Source: an uncultured bacterium (lineage in GTDB: Bacteria > JAAXHH01). From it: a DNA stretch of 46,172 nt. How positions within the stretch are numbered: position 1 is the first letter of the stretch; each line of letters opens with the position of its first letter. The stretch covers positions 1-46,172 of the forward strand of contig CAJXCW010000008.1 of NCBI GenBank assembly GCA_913051705.1. Direction: 5' to 3'. Positions 25,775 through 35,227 of this stretch are shown here, one piece after another. The position numbers and the translations under genes are program-made. The notes beneath the pieces are model-generated. The model did no database searches. It was not told where the DNA came from and worked only from the letters and a program-made list of their open reading frames with translations.

Positions 25775-27109
25775 ATGACCAGCTTACTGCGGCGAATTCA
25801 TTTCCCGCACCCGATGGTGTTGCTGCTGTGTGGTGTTCTCATCGCAGCGTTGCTTACCTGGGTGCTCCCTCCAGGATCGTATGAGCGCCGCATTGATCCC
25901 GAATCGTCCCGTGAAATCGTAGTTGCCGGCACGTACCATCATGTAGAAGCTTCGCCGGTCGGGATCGCCGCTGCGTTTCTGGCTGTGCCTCTCGGCATCG
26001 TGCGCGGCGCCGATGTGATTGTTGTCATCCTCTTCGTGGGTGGCGCCTATGTCCTGCTCGATCGTACTGGGGCGCTCGCTCGTCTGATTGCAGCCCTATT
26101 GGGACGCACTCGTCGACCGCGAAGTGTGGTTGTCGTGGTGTCGTCGGTGTTCGCCATTCTTGGGGCGATGGTCAACACGCACGAGGAGATCATCGCGCTC
26201 ATGCCGGTACTGGTGGTGCTGAGCCGAGGGCTTGGTTTCGGCGCCATCACGGCACTCGGGATGAGTGTAGGAGCAGCAGTGGTGGGTTCCGCGTTTGGTC
26301 CCACCAACCCGTTTGCGGCAGGTATTGCGCAGCAGTTTGCAGACGTTCCGGCCTTGACCGGTTTTGGCCTTCGACTTATTCTGACTGCCGTCGCTACGTT
26401 GGTGTGGATCGTGTGGATCCTGTCTCAGGTGAAGCGCGACGATGTACGCCCCGAAGTCACAGCCTCAGTCGAGGGTTCTGCCACCTGGCGTGATGGCGTC
26501 CTCGTTGCTCTCGTGATGCTGCCTTTCGTGCCCTATATCGCTGGTGTACTACGGTATGATTGGGGATTTAATGAGCTTTCGGCGTTGTTCCTGGTGGCTG
26601 CTTACGCAGTCGGGATAACCGCAGGATTTGGAATTCGACGTACTACCGTCGAGTATATCAAAGGAATGGAAACGATGTTGGCAGCGGCGCTCTTTGTCGG
26701 CATCGCCCGTGCCATTTCGGTGGTCCTTACCGACGGTCGGATCATCGACACCATCGTCTATGGACTGGCGAGTCCGTTGGAGGATGTGCCAAGGTCCGTC
26801 GCAGCAGGACTCATGGTGCCCATGCACGCTGTCCTTCACGTTGTGGTCCCATCCAACAGCGGTCATGCGGCCCTCATCATGCCCATCATGGCACCGCTGG
26901 CAGACCTGCTGGGTTTCCCGCGTGACGTGGCCGTGCTGGCCTACCAGTCGGGTGGCCCTATTATGGACATGATTATTCCCACAAATGGCGCTCTGCTGGC
27001 CATGCTGCTGGCAGCCGGTGTACCTTATGGACGATGGCTTCGGTTTGCCATACCAGGGGCCCTGTGTGTCTCATTGTTGGGATTGATAGCGATGACACTA
27101 GCAGGTTAG
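25775..27109 (+). CDS. YfcC-like (DcuC/ion transporter superfamily) membrane transporter
   Basis: An inner-membrane carrier of about 444 residues with some eleven to twelve hydrophobic segments. Patterns typical of the YfcC group are PHPMVLLLCGVLIAALLTWV with VLPPGSYER near the start, a central AMVNTHEEIIALMPVLV and the repeat GSAFGPTNPFAAGIAQ, echoed near the end by PSNSGHAALIMPIMAPLAD. YfcC relatives carry organic acids or amino acids; the substrate here is unknown. ATG 25775 follows AGGAGG and is preferred to the ATG at 25754. The gene is visibly richer in G and C than the decayed region before it, which may indicate different origin. Confidence 0.85.
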   Translation: MTSLLRRIHFPHPMVLLLCGVLIAALLTWVLPPGSYERRIDPESSREIVVAGTYHHVEASPVGIAAAFLAVPLGIVRGADVIVVILFVGGAYVLLDRTGALARLIAALLGRTRRPRSVVVVVSSVFAILGAMVNTHEEIIALMPVLVVLSRGLGFGAITALGMSVGAAVVGSAFGPTNPFAAGIAQQFADVPALTGFGLRLILTAVATLVWIVWILSQVKRDDVRPEVTASVEGSATWRDGVLVALVMLPFVPYIAGVLRYDWGFNELSALFLVAAYAVGITAGFGIRRTTVEYIKGMETMLAAALFVGIARAISVVLTDGRIIDTIVYGLASPLEDVPRSVAAGLMVPMHAVLHVVVPSNSGHAALIMPIMAPLADLLGFPRDVAVLAYQSGGPIMDMIIPTNGALLAMLLAAGVPYGRWLRFAIPGALCVSLLGLIAMTLAG

Positions 27110-27234
27110 GACATGAGCACCCCCGCTACTTCTCTGCGTAGCTGATCGATGTTCTTATCCGATTGGGCTGCGTTAGCATTTTTGTCGTTTTTATCTGTCT
27201 TCCCGGCATATTTTACAATTGGATTTCCTAACAT
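27106..27234 (-). CDS. possible small hydrophilic protein, 42 residues
   Basis: A short minus-strand frame with a strong GAGGAG site six bases before its ATG (27234). It encodes 42 residues that begin MLGNPIVKYAGKTDKNDKN and are rich in Lys, Asp and Asn. The stop overlaps the end of the convergent transporter gene by four bases. It lies 84 bases downstream of the phytanoyl-CoA dioxygenase gene on the same strand, so it could be the last gene of that cluster. No family is recognised and coding status is uncertain. Confidence 0.4.
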   Translation of the reverse strand: MLGNPIVKYAGKTDKNDKNANAAQSDKNIDQLRREVAGVLMS

Positions 27235-27318
27235 GATCTTCTCCTCGTAGCATACAGTAATTCCAAAACGTTAATCAATAGAAATACCCAGAAGATGCGG
27301 ATCATCTGAAGGATTGAA

Positions 27319-28131
27319 TTATGCTCCCGGAGCATATTCTCCCCTCGCATTCCAGCCCGGATACTGTTCTTCCAGAAGCACCAGTGTCTCTCTGGTGTAG
27401 TAGGGATGCCCGACGGCGGGGAATCTGAACAATTCCCTGTCTCTGGCCGTCAATGTACCGATAAACGATCTGAAGTGTTCATCCCGACCCCGGTTCGTAA
27501 ACGAAGACACGCCTTCCCAGTAGTGATCTGCACGTCCGTAAATACGGGTGACAGAATACCGTTGCCCTTCTTCGCCCTTGAATATGGACGCTGCATGCCA
27601 CAGAAAGGTATTAAAGATCATCTGTGTCCCTCCGGGAACGGCAAGGGATACTTGTCTGGTCACATCTTGGCCATGAGACTTGGGAATGATCACCATGGGC
27701 GCGTGGTCTTCCGATACCTCGTCAGGAAAATACCAACTGCTGATCTGCCCGTATCTCAGGTCATCGCAGGGCGGCAGGAGTGAATTGTTTCCATTATCGA
27801 TGTGCAGATTGGGCGGCGAAGCTGAGGGACAGGGATATCTCGCCCAGTTGTGTGCATAGCGAAAGTGAATGGCATCGGTCTTAAGTACCCGCTGAACAAA
27901 GTGAATGAGATCCCAATCTAAGATGAGCTCATTGAAAAACATTTTTGAATACGGAAAGTCATCCGTCAATAAACCATGATCGGGCGGATCATCCTTGATC
28001 TCCTCCCATGGGGGTAGATCCTGACGAACCGCGGTGGCAATGCGCGCCCTTTTTTCTTCCGGATAAAAATCTTCGATGACGACGAAGCCCTGCTCTACAA
28101 AAGTCTTCAAATGGTCATCCGATAGCTTCAT
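27319..28131 (-). CDS. phytanoyl-CoA dioxygenase family protein (PhyH 1)
   Basis: A 270-residue Fe(II)/2-oxoglutarate oxygenase. The iron ligands are H110 and D112 (NLHIDNGNN) and H179 (FLWHAAS), and R191 in GQRYSVTRIYG is placed to bind 2-oxoglutarate. The substrate of such small PhyH proteins is usually unknown and rarely phytanoyl-CoA. GAGGAGG precedes the ATG, and the gene follows the amidohydrolase gene by 31 bases. It is one of three PhyH homologues in the window. Confidence 0.9.
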   Translation of the reverse strand: MKLSDDHLKTFVEQGFVVIEDFYPEEKRARIATAVRQDLPPWEEIKDDPPDHGLLTDDFPYSKMFFNELILDWDLIHFVQRVLKTDAIHFRYAHNWARYPCPSASPPNLHIDNGNNSLLPPCDDLRYGQISSWYFPDEVSEDHAPMVIIPKSHGQDVTRQVSLAVPGGTQMIFNTFLWHAASIFKGEEGQRYSVTRIYGRADHYWEGVSSFTNRGRDEHFRSFIGTLTARDRELFRFPAVGHPYYTRETLVLLEEQYPGWNARGEYAPGA

Positions 28132-28162
28132 GGTCGTTCCTCCTCACCTCAATCCACCTTGT

Positions 28163-29197
28163 TTACAATGGGTTGTTGTCCGTTGCTTTTCTGCTCATCT
28201 CTCCAAGATTATAGGCCCTCACGGCTGTATTGTGGAATAAATCAGCCCGTTGGGTATCCGAGAAGTCTGCACTCCACGCAAGAAACAGGTTATACAGGTC
28301 GCCTATGCTGATTTTATTGAACTTGTCCACCGGGTAGTTGCTGGCGAACATACACCGATTGCATCCGAATAGATCAATCACCTCACGGACCAGAGACCGG
28401 ACCTTGGCCTCTCTGTCGGCATCCTGATGGAAACCATCTCGTGCAAACCAGAGCATGGACAATTTCATATGAATATTCGGCAGGGCGGCAAGGGCACGCA
28501 TTCCCCGGCGCCAGAGATTCTCATGAGCGTCGTTTTCTCCATCGTGCAAAAACCCCAGATGGTTGACCACCACCTGGACGCCGGGAAACTCACGAAATAC
28601 GTCAACTGCATCCATGATCTGATGTGGGTTGCAGGACAGGTCAAACGATAGATTGTGGTCCTCAAGCAGGGCAATTCCTTCGCGAAATAGAGTACTGCGC
28701 AGGAATCCCCCGTGCTCCACCTGAGGCCAGGTCAGGTCTGGATTGTCGGGATGGTGATTCAGGATCATTCGCACGCCGCACAGGCGTCCGCTGGATACTT
28801 CGATATGCTGTTCAAGTATCCTTGCTCTTTCGATGGCATCTCGCGCCAGATGTACGTAGGCCACGATGCCAAATGGCTGTTGGACTTCTGTGGGTTTCAA
28901 CTGCGAGTATACCCATCTTGTCTCATCCACGGTGTCCAACGGTTCGCCGCCCTCCATCTGGCCGACGATTGTCTCCACATGGACCCGGGAGACTAACTGT
29001 AGCGGCTCTGGCAACTCATACATATCCCTGAGATAGTCAGCCGCCTGATAGACCGGAAGGGGGTGGCCTGTTGCGTCACCAAGATTGGGATTGGGACGAT
29101 TGTGGAGATCCCACAGGTGAAAATGGGGGTCACATAGGGGGATGGCAGATCCGGTCGAACTTTTTTTGCTTTGTTGCCCTGGGCTTGGGAATTGCAT
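28163..29197 (-). CDS. amidohydrolase family 2 protein (COG3618-like)
   Basis: A 344-residue TIM-barrel metal hydrolase. The metal motif CDPHFHLWDL lies near residue 23; VVVNHLGFLHDG and FASNYPVDKF match the central and C-terminal active-site segments of family 2 amidohydrolases, which include lactonases such as L-rhamnono- or L-fuconolactonase and the LigI group. The start has AAGGAAGG upstream. In its cluster it lies between an oxidoreductase and a dioxygenase, which suits hydrolysis of a lactone formed by a dehydrogenase. That role is inference. Confidence 0.88.
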   Translation of the reverse strand: MQFPSPGQQSKKSSTGSAIPLCDPHFHLWDLHNRPNPNLGDATGHPLPVYQAADYLRDMYELPEPLQLVSRVHVETIVGQMEGGEPLDTVDETRWVYSQLKPTEVQQPFGIVAYVHLARDAIERARILEQHIEVSSGRLCGVRMILNHHPDNPDLTWPQVEHGGFLRSTLFREGIALLEDHNLSFDLSCNPHQIMDAVDVFREFPGVQVVVNHLGFLHDGENDAHENLWRRGMRALAALPNIHMKLSMLWFARDGFHQDADREAKVRSLVREVIDLFGCNRCMFASNYPVDKFNKISIGDLYNLFLAWSADFSDTQRADLFHNTAVRAYNLGEMSRKATDNNPL

Positions 29198-29239
29198 TGT
29201 TCACCTTCCTTTTCAAATCTCCTGAGATATGGCCGTCTA

Positions 29240-30262
29240 TCAACGCAAGGCGGTGCGCAGTCTTCCCAGTAAATCCGGTTGCGGATCAATCGGCAGGGCA
29301 ACAACGTCGTGATTTACCGCGCTCTGGTAGATTCCGAGTAGGACACTGAAATCACTCAATGCCTGGTCGATATTAAGAGGATGAATAGCCTGATCATCTG
29401 CAATCCAGTCAATCATGGCTTCAGTCATGGCCGCCTGCCCCAGAATATCTTCCTCGCCATAGATGTGCTCACCCGATTCATAGACCTGATCGATATTGGT
29501 TTCCCAGCCGTGCATCGTCCAATGTATGAAGCCTTTGGTCCCGTATACCGCAATGCGTTTATGTACATGGGCAGCAGGATTTCCGATGACACGGGGCGCA
29601 TTATCGCCGCAGCGTAACAGGGCGGTGAGACCATTGTCGTAATTGATACTCGCTGCACACTGATCCGGAGCGTAGTGATGCTTCGGCGTTTCTGTCAGGC
29701 CGTTGGCCCCGGAAACCTGAGCGAAGACATTAATGGGTTTTGACCTCGGGCTAAATGCACCTATCGATTGCAGGGCGTGTGTCCCCTGGTATGCAAGATT
29801 CAAACCAGCGCTGGCCTCGATGAAACGAATATCCCCGATTGCACCATCCTGGACAAGGGTTTGCAAATACTGACGTCGTGGATGAAAGTGAAGTTGATGG
29901 TTGATGGCAATCTTAACCCGTGCATTTTTAGAAAATTGTCTGATGGATAAATAATCCTCACCCTGGATCGCCAGCGGTTTTTCGACCAAGACGGCCGGCA
30001 CGCCGGCTTTCTCCGCCGCTTCAAAAATTTCGAGGCGTACCGAAGGCGGTGTGTTCAGGTGCACCAGATCAGGCTGCTCTTTTTCAAACATCTCATGGTA
30101 GTCGGTATAGCGGGCGGCTACACCAAATTTATCCCCGAAAGCATCCAGGTTATCTCGCTGCCGGGTCGAGACGGCGACCAATCGACCCCTGACATGCCGA
30201 TACGCCTCGGCCAAACCATGCGCCCGTCCGCCGCTTACGCCGATGATGACGCTTTTTATCAC
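29240..30262 (-). CDS. Gfo/Idh/MocA family oxidoreductase
   Basis: An NAD(P)-dependent dehydrogenase of about 340 residues. The N-terminal Rossmann motif is VIIGVSGGRAHGLAEAY and the EKP signature is VEKPLA. The chosen start is GTG at 30262, seven bases after AAAGGAG; the longer frame to 30337 would overlap the preceding dehydrogenase gene and add an unrelated tail. The family oxidises or isomerises sugars and polyols. It lies between a zinc dehydrogenase and an amidohydrolase in one transcription unit. Confidence 0.88.
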   Translation of the reverse strand: MIKSVIIGVSGGRAHGLAEAYRHVRGRLVAVSTRQRDNLDAFGDKFGVAARYTDYHEMFEKEQPDLVHLNTPPSVRLEIFEAAEKAGVPAVLVEKPLAIQGEDYLSIRQFSKNARVKIAINHQLHFHPRRQYLQTLVQDGAIGDIRFIEASAGLNLAYQGTHALQSIGAFSPRSKPINVFAQVSGANGLTETPKHHYAPDQCAASINYDNGLTALLRCGDNAPRVIGNPAAHVHKRIAVYGTKGFIHWTMHGWETNIDQVYESGEHIYGEEDILGQAAMTEAMIDWIADDQAIHPLNIDQALSDFSVLLGIYQSAVNHDVVALPIDPQPDLLGRLRTALR

Positions 30263-30279
30263 TTCATCACTCCTTTTTC

Positions 30280-31299
30280 TTATGACCAGGGTTGGACAAC
30301 CACTTTGCCACATTCTCCGGAGGCCTGTGTTTCCCATGCCTGCTGAATGTCGTCAATCGAAAAGATATGGGTGATGAATTTATCCAACTGATAGGGATTC
30401 TTGGCAATGACCTTCATAATATTCAGGGTATCCTTCATATTATAATGCCAGTTGCCTTTCAGGTCTATTCCCTTTCGGATCATATCACGACTGATGACCA
30501 GCGGCGTTTCCGCACCGCTTTCGCCGACAAAAGTAAGCTGACCCCGACGACGGAGCGCATCAATGGCCAGACGGTGGGCAGAGACCGCCCCTGAACAGTC
30601 TACTGCTTTATCCACTCCGATGCCTTTGGTCAGATCCATAATCTGTTTAAGGGCATCCTCATCACGCGGATCGATGAGGTGATCGGCGCCAAGTTCTTTG
30701 GCTTTGGCGACCCGATACGGATGGGACTCGACGGCAATGACCGTAGCCCCGAGATGTTTGGCGTTGATGACCCCGCCTAACCCAACGGGGCCGAGTCCGG
30801 TAATGAGTACGGTGTCGACGCCTCTGACCTGCATCCGCTCAAATGCGCCAAATGTAGGGCCTAAACCGCAGCACGCCATGGCACCGTGATCATAGGATAT
30901 ATCATCGGGGATCGGTGTGAGCAGCCAATCCTGCTTTAAGAGATATTGAGCCACTGTGGCTCGCCCTTCGTCTGATCCAGTAAACGCTGTAAAATCAACC
31001 ACATTTTCACAGTGAATATACTCACCCGACCGGCACAGGGTACAGGTTCCACAAGGATATTGCGGCATCACGGCGACGCGATCACCGACCTTTACTCGTC
31101 CCGGTTGGGCGATTTCAACCACTTCCCCCGCAGCCTCATGCCCGAGATGTGCTGCTTTTTTTCCAGCCGTAAACATCTTATATTCGGTGCATAGCGGTGC
31201 GGCATGTATCTTTACGAGCACCCAGTCTTCTTTGGGCCGGGGCATAGATGCTTCGATCACACCGCCTTGACATTCACCGAGGATGACAGCTCTTTTCAT
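30280..31299 (-). CDS. zinc-dependent MDR alcohol/polyol dehydrogenase
   Basis: A 339-residue medium-chain dehydrogenase. The catalytic zinc site is indicated by C37 (APLCTEYK) and the GHEAAG motif. The structural zinc cysteines are in CGTCTLCRSGEYIHC. The nucleotide-binding motif is GLGPVGLGG. The ATG at 31299 has GGGAG upstream. It is the first gene of the minus-strand cluster and its product is probably a polyol or aldose dehydrogenase acting before the Gfo/Idh enzyme; the substrate is not known. Confidence 0.9.
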   Translation of the reverse strand: MKRAVILGECQGGVIEASMPRPKEDWVLVKIHAAPLCTEYKMFTAGKKAAHLGHEAAGEVVEIAQPGRVKVGDRVAVMPQYPCGTCTLCRSGEYIHCENVVDFTAFTGSDEGRATVAQYLLKQDWLLTPIPDDISYDHGAMACCGLGPTFGAFERMQVRGVDTVLITGLGPVGLGGVINAKHLGATVIAVESHPYRVAKAKELGADHLIDPRDEDALKQIMDLTKGIGVDKAVDCSGAVSAHRLAIDALRRRGQLTFVGESGAETPLVISRDMIRKGIDLKGNWHYNMKDTLNIMKVIAKNPYQLDKFITHIFSIDDIQQAWETQASGECGKVVVQPWS

Positions 31300-31494
31300 G
31301 GTGCACTCCCTGTTTTTATATATTGCCCAAATTTTTATATTATGAAAAAAGGACTTCGACCTATGACCTATGTATATCTTCCAGGCTTGCCTATCGGCAT
31401 TCAGTATAATAAAATAAAAATCGTATACAAATAAATAGTTTTGATTTATTATCTGTTACGCTAAAATGCGTGCGTTCTGTACAAGGAGATCATC

Positions 31495-32091
31495 TTGGAA
31501 GATATTCGTATTTACTTTATCGGTGATTCATATATAAATGGAACCGGCGATCCCCAATATCTCGGTTGGCCGGGGCGCGTGTGTGTCGCGTCGCAGTCCG
31601 ATCAGGCCGGGATCACCTGTTATAATCTCGGTATACGTGCCGACACGAGTGAGGATATTCTGCGTCGATGGGAAAGCGAGGTGGATGCCAGAAGGTTGAA
31701 ACCCCATGATGGTCGGATCGTGTTCGGATTCGGGGCAAACGACTGCTGGCTCGAAGAAGGAAAAATGCGGATCGCCCGAGCCGAAACAGAAAAGAATGCA
31801 GAACACATCCTGTCACGGGCGGTCGAACGACTCCCCACATTAATGATCGGTCCACCGCCGGGCCTGGGCTCTGAGCAAGATGCCATGCGGCAGGACATGT
31901 CTGCCCTGCTTCAGGATATATGCACACGGGTCGGCGTCCCTTATCTGGCTGTTATCGATGATCTGAGAGATGGTGAAATATGGCAGGCGGAAGCGGCGGC
32001 TGGCGATCAGATACATCCCACCACCGGCGGTTATGCCGCACTGGCCAAACTGGTCCTCGATTGGCCGACATGGTGGTTTCACTCGGGATAG
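31495..32091 (+). CDS. SGNH/GDSL-type hydrolase
   Basis: A 198-residue lipase/esterase-fold hydrolase, probably cytoplasmic as no signal peptide is seen. Block I is FIGDSYINGTG (nucleophilic Ser), block III is FGANDC, and the catalytic Asp-His pair is in GDQIHPTTGGY. The start is TTG at 31495, with AAGGAG seven bases upstream and no better start nearby. It is the first gene of the plus-strand cluster and may deacetylate or de-esterify a sugar before the GH4 enzyme. Confidence 0.88.
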   Translation: MEDIRIYFIGDSYINGTGDPQYLGWPGRVCVASQSDQAGITCYNLGIRADTSEDILRRWESEVDARRLKPHDGRIVFGFGANDCWLEEGKMRIARAETEKNAEHILSRAVERLPTLMIGPPPGLGSEQDAMRQDMSALLQDICTRVGVPYLAVIDDLRDGEIWQAEAAAGDQIHPTTGGYAALAKLVLDWPTWWFHSG

Positions 32092-32143
32092 CCAGGGAAA
32101 AGTTTCGAGTTCCGAGTAATGTCTTTAATTACGACTGATCTTA

Positions 32144-32165
32144 AAATCATAAATCATAATTCAAA
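32144..32165. repeat. AAATCAT/AATCATAATTC heptamer-type repeat
   Basis: A short degenerate array (ATCATAAATCATAATTC) just upstream of the GH4 gene, related in sequence and orientation to 25721-25751. A partial 'gagttccgagt' repeat lies 40 bases before it. Confidence 0.55.
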
Positions 32166-32176
32166 AGGATTTTCAG

Positions 32177-33715
32177 GTGTCCATAAAAATCGCCATGATC
32201 GGCGCGGGTTCCATCGGCTTCACAAGAAAACTCATGACCGACATTCTGACTGTCCCCGAACTGGCCGATACTCATTTCGCTTTTATGGATATTTCCGAAA
32301 AGAACCTCGATATGGTGTCTCAGTTGGCCCAAAGGGACATAGAAGCCAACCATCTGCCGGCCACCATCACCACTCATATGGATCAACTTGAATCTATTAC
32401 AGATGCGGACTATGTGATCAGCACAATCCGTATGGGCGGCTTGGACGCTTTCCAGTTAGATATTGATATCCCGCTTCAATATGGCATCGATCAGTGTGTG
32501 GGTGATACGATCTGTGCCGGTGGTATTATGTATGCCCAGCGAACCATTCCGGCCCTGCTCGACATCTGTGACGATATCGCTGATGCGGCCAAACCGGAGG
32601 CCCTCTTTCTCAATTACTCGAACCCGATGGCCATGAATATATGGGCCTGTAACAAGTACGGCGGTGTACCGACGATCGGTCTGTGTCACGGTGTGCAGGG
32701 TGGCCACTGGCAGATCACCCGCTGTATTGAGCGTTGGGCAAAACAAGAGGGAATGCTATCTGAGGAGACGTCACTCCACCGAAATGAGGTGGATATTATA
32801 TGTGCGGGTATCAACCACCAGACCTGGTATATCCAGGTACAGTGGCGTGGTATGGATATGCTGCCCCGTTTGCTCGAACTGTTCGAGGCCCATCCTGAAT
32901 ACAGTCAAACTGAAAAAGTCCGGATGGACGTACTGCGCCGCTTTGGGTATTATACCACCGAATCCAATGGTCATGTCAGTGAATATCTTCCCTGGTATCG
33001 CAAACGGCCGGAAGAGATCGGAGATTGGATCGACCTCTCCAGTTGGATTAACGGCGAAACAGGCGGCTATCTGCGTGTTTGTACAGAGGGTCGCAACTGG
33101 TTCGAAACAGACTTCCCGAACTGGCTCAAAGAAGATCCGCCGAAGATCACCGCGGAAAGGCGCAGCGAGGAGCACGGCTCTTACATTATTGAGGCGTTGG
33201 AAACGGGACGGATCTACCGTGGCCACTTTAATATCCCGAATCAGAACCATATCACGAACCTGCCTGACGAGTGCATTATAGAAATCCCCGGCTATGTTGA
33301 TAAAAATGGCCTCAACATGCCTGTAGTCGGTGACCTGCCTCTGGCCTGCGCAGCCACCTGTTCCGCCAGCGTACGGGTTCAGGAGATGGCCATGGAGGCG
33401 GCTGTCCACGGCGATGTGATGTTGTTAAAGCAGGCGATGCTGCATGACCCGTTAGTCGCTACGGTATGTAATCCGGAAGAGATCTGGCAGATGACCGATG
33501 AGATGCTCATCGCACAGGCGAAATGGTTGCCTCAGTATGCAGATACAATCCCCGAGGCCCAGGCCAGATTATCCGCCGCCGAACAGGAAGGTTCCCGTGT
33601 AAAACGCTGGGAAGGATGGCAGGGGGCGGCGCGTATACCTACCCAATCAATCGAAGAGATGTCGGAACATGCCGCCGAAGCACGTAGTAATGCCGCGGCT
33701 GCAGATAAAGGGTAA
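32177..33715 (+). CDS. glycoside hydrolase family 4 protein
   Basis: A 512-residue NAD- and Mn-dependent glycosidase of family GH4 (alpha-galactosidase, alpha-glucosidase or 6-phospho-glycosidase group). The Rossmann start is MIGAGSIGFTRKL. The manganese ligands are in GLCHGVQ (Cys and following His region) and AGINHQTW, and the NYSNPMAMN loop is typical. The CHGVQ form favours the alpha-galactosidase/glucuronidase-like branch over phospho-glycosidases. The chain is longer than the usual 430-480 residues at the C-terminus. The start is GTG with AAAGGA upstream. It is followed directly by the remains of a sugar isomerase gene. Confidence 0.9.
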   Translation: MSIKIAMIGAGSIGFTRKLMTDILTVPELADTHFAFMDISEKNLDMVSQLAQRDIEANHLPATITTHMDQLESITDADYVISTIRMGGLDAFQLDIDIPLQYGIDQCVGDTICAGGIMYAQRTIPALLDICDDIADAAKPEALFLNYSNPMAMNIWACNKYGGVPTIGLCHGVQGGHWQITRCIERWAKQEGMLSEETSLHRNEVDIICAGINHQTWYIQVQWRGMDMLPRLLELFEAHPEYSQTEKVRMDVLRRFGYYTTESNGHVSEYLPWYRKRPEEIGDWIDLSSWINGETGGYLRVCTEGRNWFETDFPNWLKEDPPKITAERRSEEHGSYIIEALETGRIYRGHFNIPNQNHITNLPDECIIEIPGYVDKNGLNMPVVGDLPLACAATCSASVRVQEMAMEAAVHGDVMLLKQAMLHDPLVATVCNPEEIWQMTDEMLIAQAKWLPQYADTIPEAQARLSAAEQEGSRVKRWEGWQGAARIPTQSIEEMSEHAAEARSNAAAADKG

Positions 33716-33729
33716 GCCCGGACAATATA

Positions 33730-34426
33730 CTTGAAAAAGCCGGCGCCATCCGTGCCGCCGCGCAACGCAGTGGTGTACGAGTGGCGGCATTTGCGCCCAA
33801 CTGCCTGCTGGATGATGAGGTGACTATACATAAGCTGTTCAAGGGAGCTGTAGCTATTAATCCGGACAGGTCGCCCATGATTCGCATAGGTACCCCTCGT
33901 CATGACCGGAGGAAACCGTATATACCTCAGTTTCTAGCGGCACGTTCTGGATTTGCAGTCCTGATAGAAACAGCTCGTATTTATATGGCGTTAAGATACT
34001 TTATGAAATTCATGTGGGCACGGCTGCTGTCAGCGCTGCACGAACGATAGAATTACTCCGGGATTTCGACCCGGAGCATATCGGTGCTATTTTCGATGTC
34101 CCCAATATGATCCGGGTAGGCCTGGAAGACAGCCTATGGGCCTTGAGCTTCTGGGCCCTTATCTGGTCCATGGCCATATAGGGAACGGTACTCCAGAAGC
34201 CGGGGCGCGTGATGTGCAGGGGGCTCTGCTGTGGTCGTGGGTTTTCAGCAGACTTAAGGAGGGGGTTGCTAATATCGCCCAGATTATCGGTGATCTTAAA
34301 TCAGTTGGATATAAGGGATACATATCATTGGAAGATTTTAGCCCGGCTCGGGATGAAGATAAATTGCAGGATCAAGGGATGTATTTTCAGACCTTGATTC
34401 GGCAGGAGAGTAAAACTAATTGTTGA
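33730..34426 (+). pseudogene. frameshifted sugar phosphate isomerase/epimerase (xylose isomerase-like TIM barrel)
   Basis: Three successive frames together restore about two thirds of an AP-endonuclease-2 type TIM barrel. Frame 1 (from 33730) has SPMIRIGTPRHDRR and ARSGFAVLIETA. Frame 3 (from 33984) has YGVKILYEIHVGTAAVSAAR and HIGAIFDVPNMIRVGLED. Frame 2 (from 34136) has MGLELLGPYLVHGHIGNG and VGYKGYISLEDFSPARDED. The junctions need a two-base insertion near 33982 and a one-base loss near 34134. The N-terminal third is absent right after the GH4 stop. Sequencing error cannot be excluded for the shifts, but the missing N-terminus argues for real decay. Confidence 0.88.
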
Positions 34427-34462
34427 ACCGCGATACAAACAATCATGAATAGGGGAGGACAC

Positions 34463-35227
34463 ATGTCGTTGTCACAGGAGCAGGTAAACCAATTCAATGA
34501 CCAGGGGTTTCTACCCTTCGAGGGCATGTTGACGCCGCTGGAAGTCAAAGCTCTACATCAACGCCTGGAAGATATTGGTAATGAGGTTGTTGATTTCCCG
34601 ACGGAATATGTACAGATTGAACCGCTGGTCAAAACCGGCGAGCTACTGGAAGACCCTGTGCGTTTTAACAATGTACGGAAGATATGGAACCTGACGAAAT
34701 ACGATGTGGTATTTAAAGAACTGGCACGTCATCCGAAAATCCTTGAGGTGGTACAGAGGCTGCTCGGACCCGATCTGAAGATCTATGTCGACCAGACCCT
34801 GTGCAAGCCGCCGAGAATAGGCTCTCCCAAGCCACCTCATCAAGATTCCGCTTACTGGACCAATATCGACCCTCCCGGTCTCGTGATTTGCTGGATGGCC
34901 CTCGATGATGCGACCGAAGACAACGGCTGTATGCGTTTTATTTCCGGCTCACACAAACAGGGGGTCATAGAGCATAAACACCTGGAGGATTTCCGTGTCG
35001 AAGACCATAAGGTCGAATATGAACGCGAGGTGACAGTCCCTCTCAAGGCTGGAGGCTGTTCATTTCACCACAGCCTGGCCTTGCACAGGACCGACGCCAA
35101 TGCGAGTGACGACCGGCGTATCGGCCTGACGGTGGCTTATATGGATGCCCATTCGAAGTACATCGGTAAAGAACCTATACCGCAATTTGAATTGGTATCC
35201 GGACAAGCATATGAGGGTTGTGTTTAG
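34463..35227 (+). CDS. phytanoyl-CoA dioxygenase family protein (PhyH 2)
   Basis: A 254-residue Fe(II)/2-oxoglutarate oxygenase. Iron ligands are H126 and D128 (PPHQDSAYW) and the distal histidine near 208 (SLALHRTDAN). R218 or R219 in DDRRIGL is placed for 2-oxoglutarate. FISGSHKQG is a usual family turn. GGGGAGG lies just before the ATG at 34463; the ATG at 34445 would place that site inside the gene. Substrate unknown. Confidence 0.92.
   Translation: MSLSQEQVNQFNDQGFLPFEGMLTPLEVKALHQRLEDIGNEVVDFPTEYVQIEPLVKTGELLEDPVRFNNVRKIWNLTKYDVVFKELARHPKILEVVQRLLGPDLKIYVDQTLCKPPRIGSPKPPHQDSAYWTNIDPPGLVICWMALDDATEDNGCMRFISGSHKQGVIEHKHLEDFRVEDHKVEYEREVTVPLKAGGCSFHHSLALHRTDANASDDRRIGLTVAYMDAHSKYIGKEPIPQFELVSGQAYEGCV

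Noticed and set aside
33730-34426. Programmed ribosomal frameshifting as explanation for the split isomerase
   Set aside because: Two separate shifts without slippery heptanucleotides or a following structure, and the N-terminus is missing, so decay is simpler.
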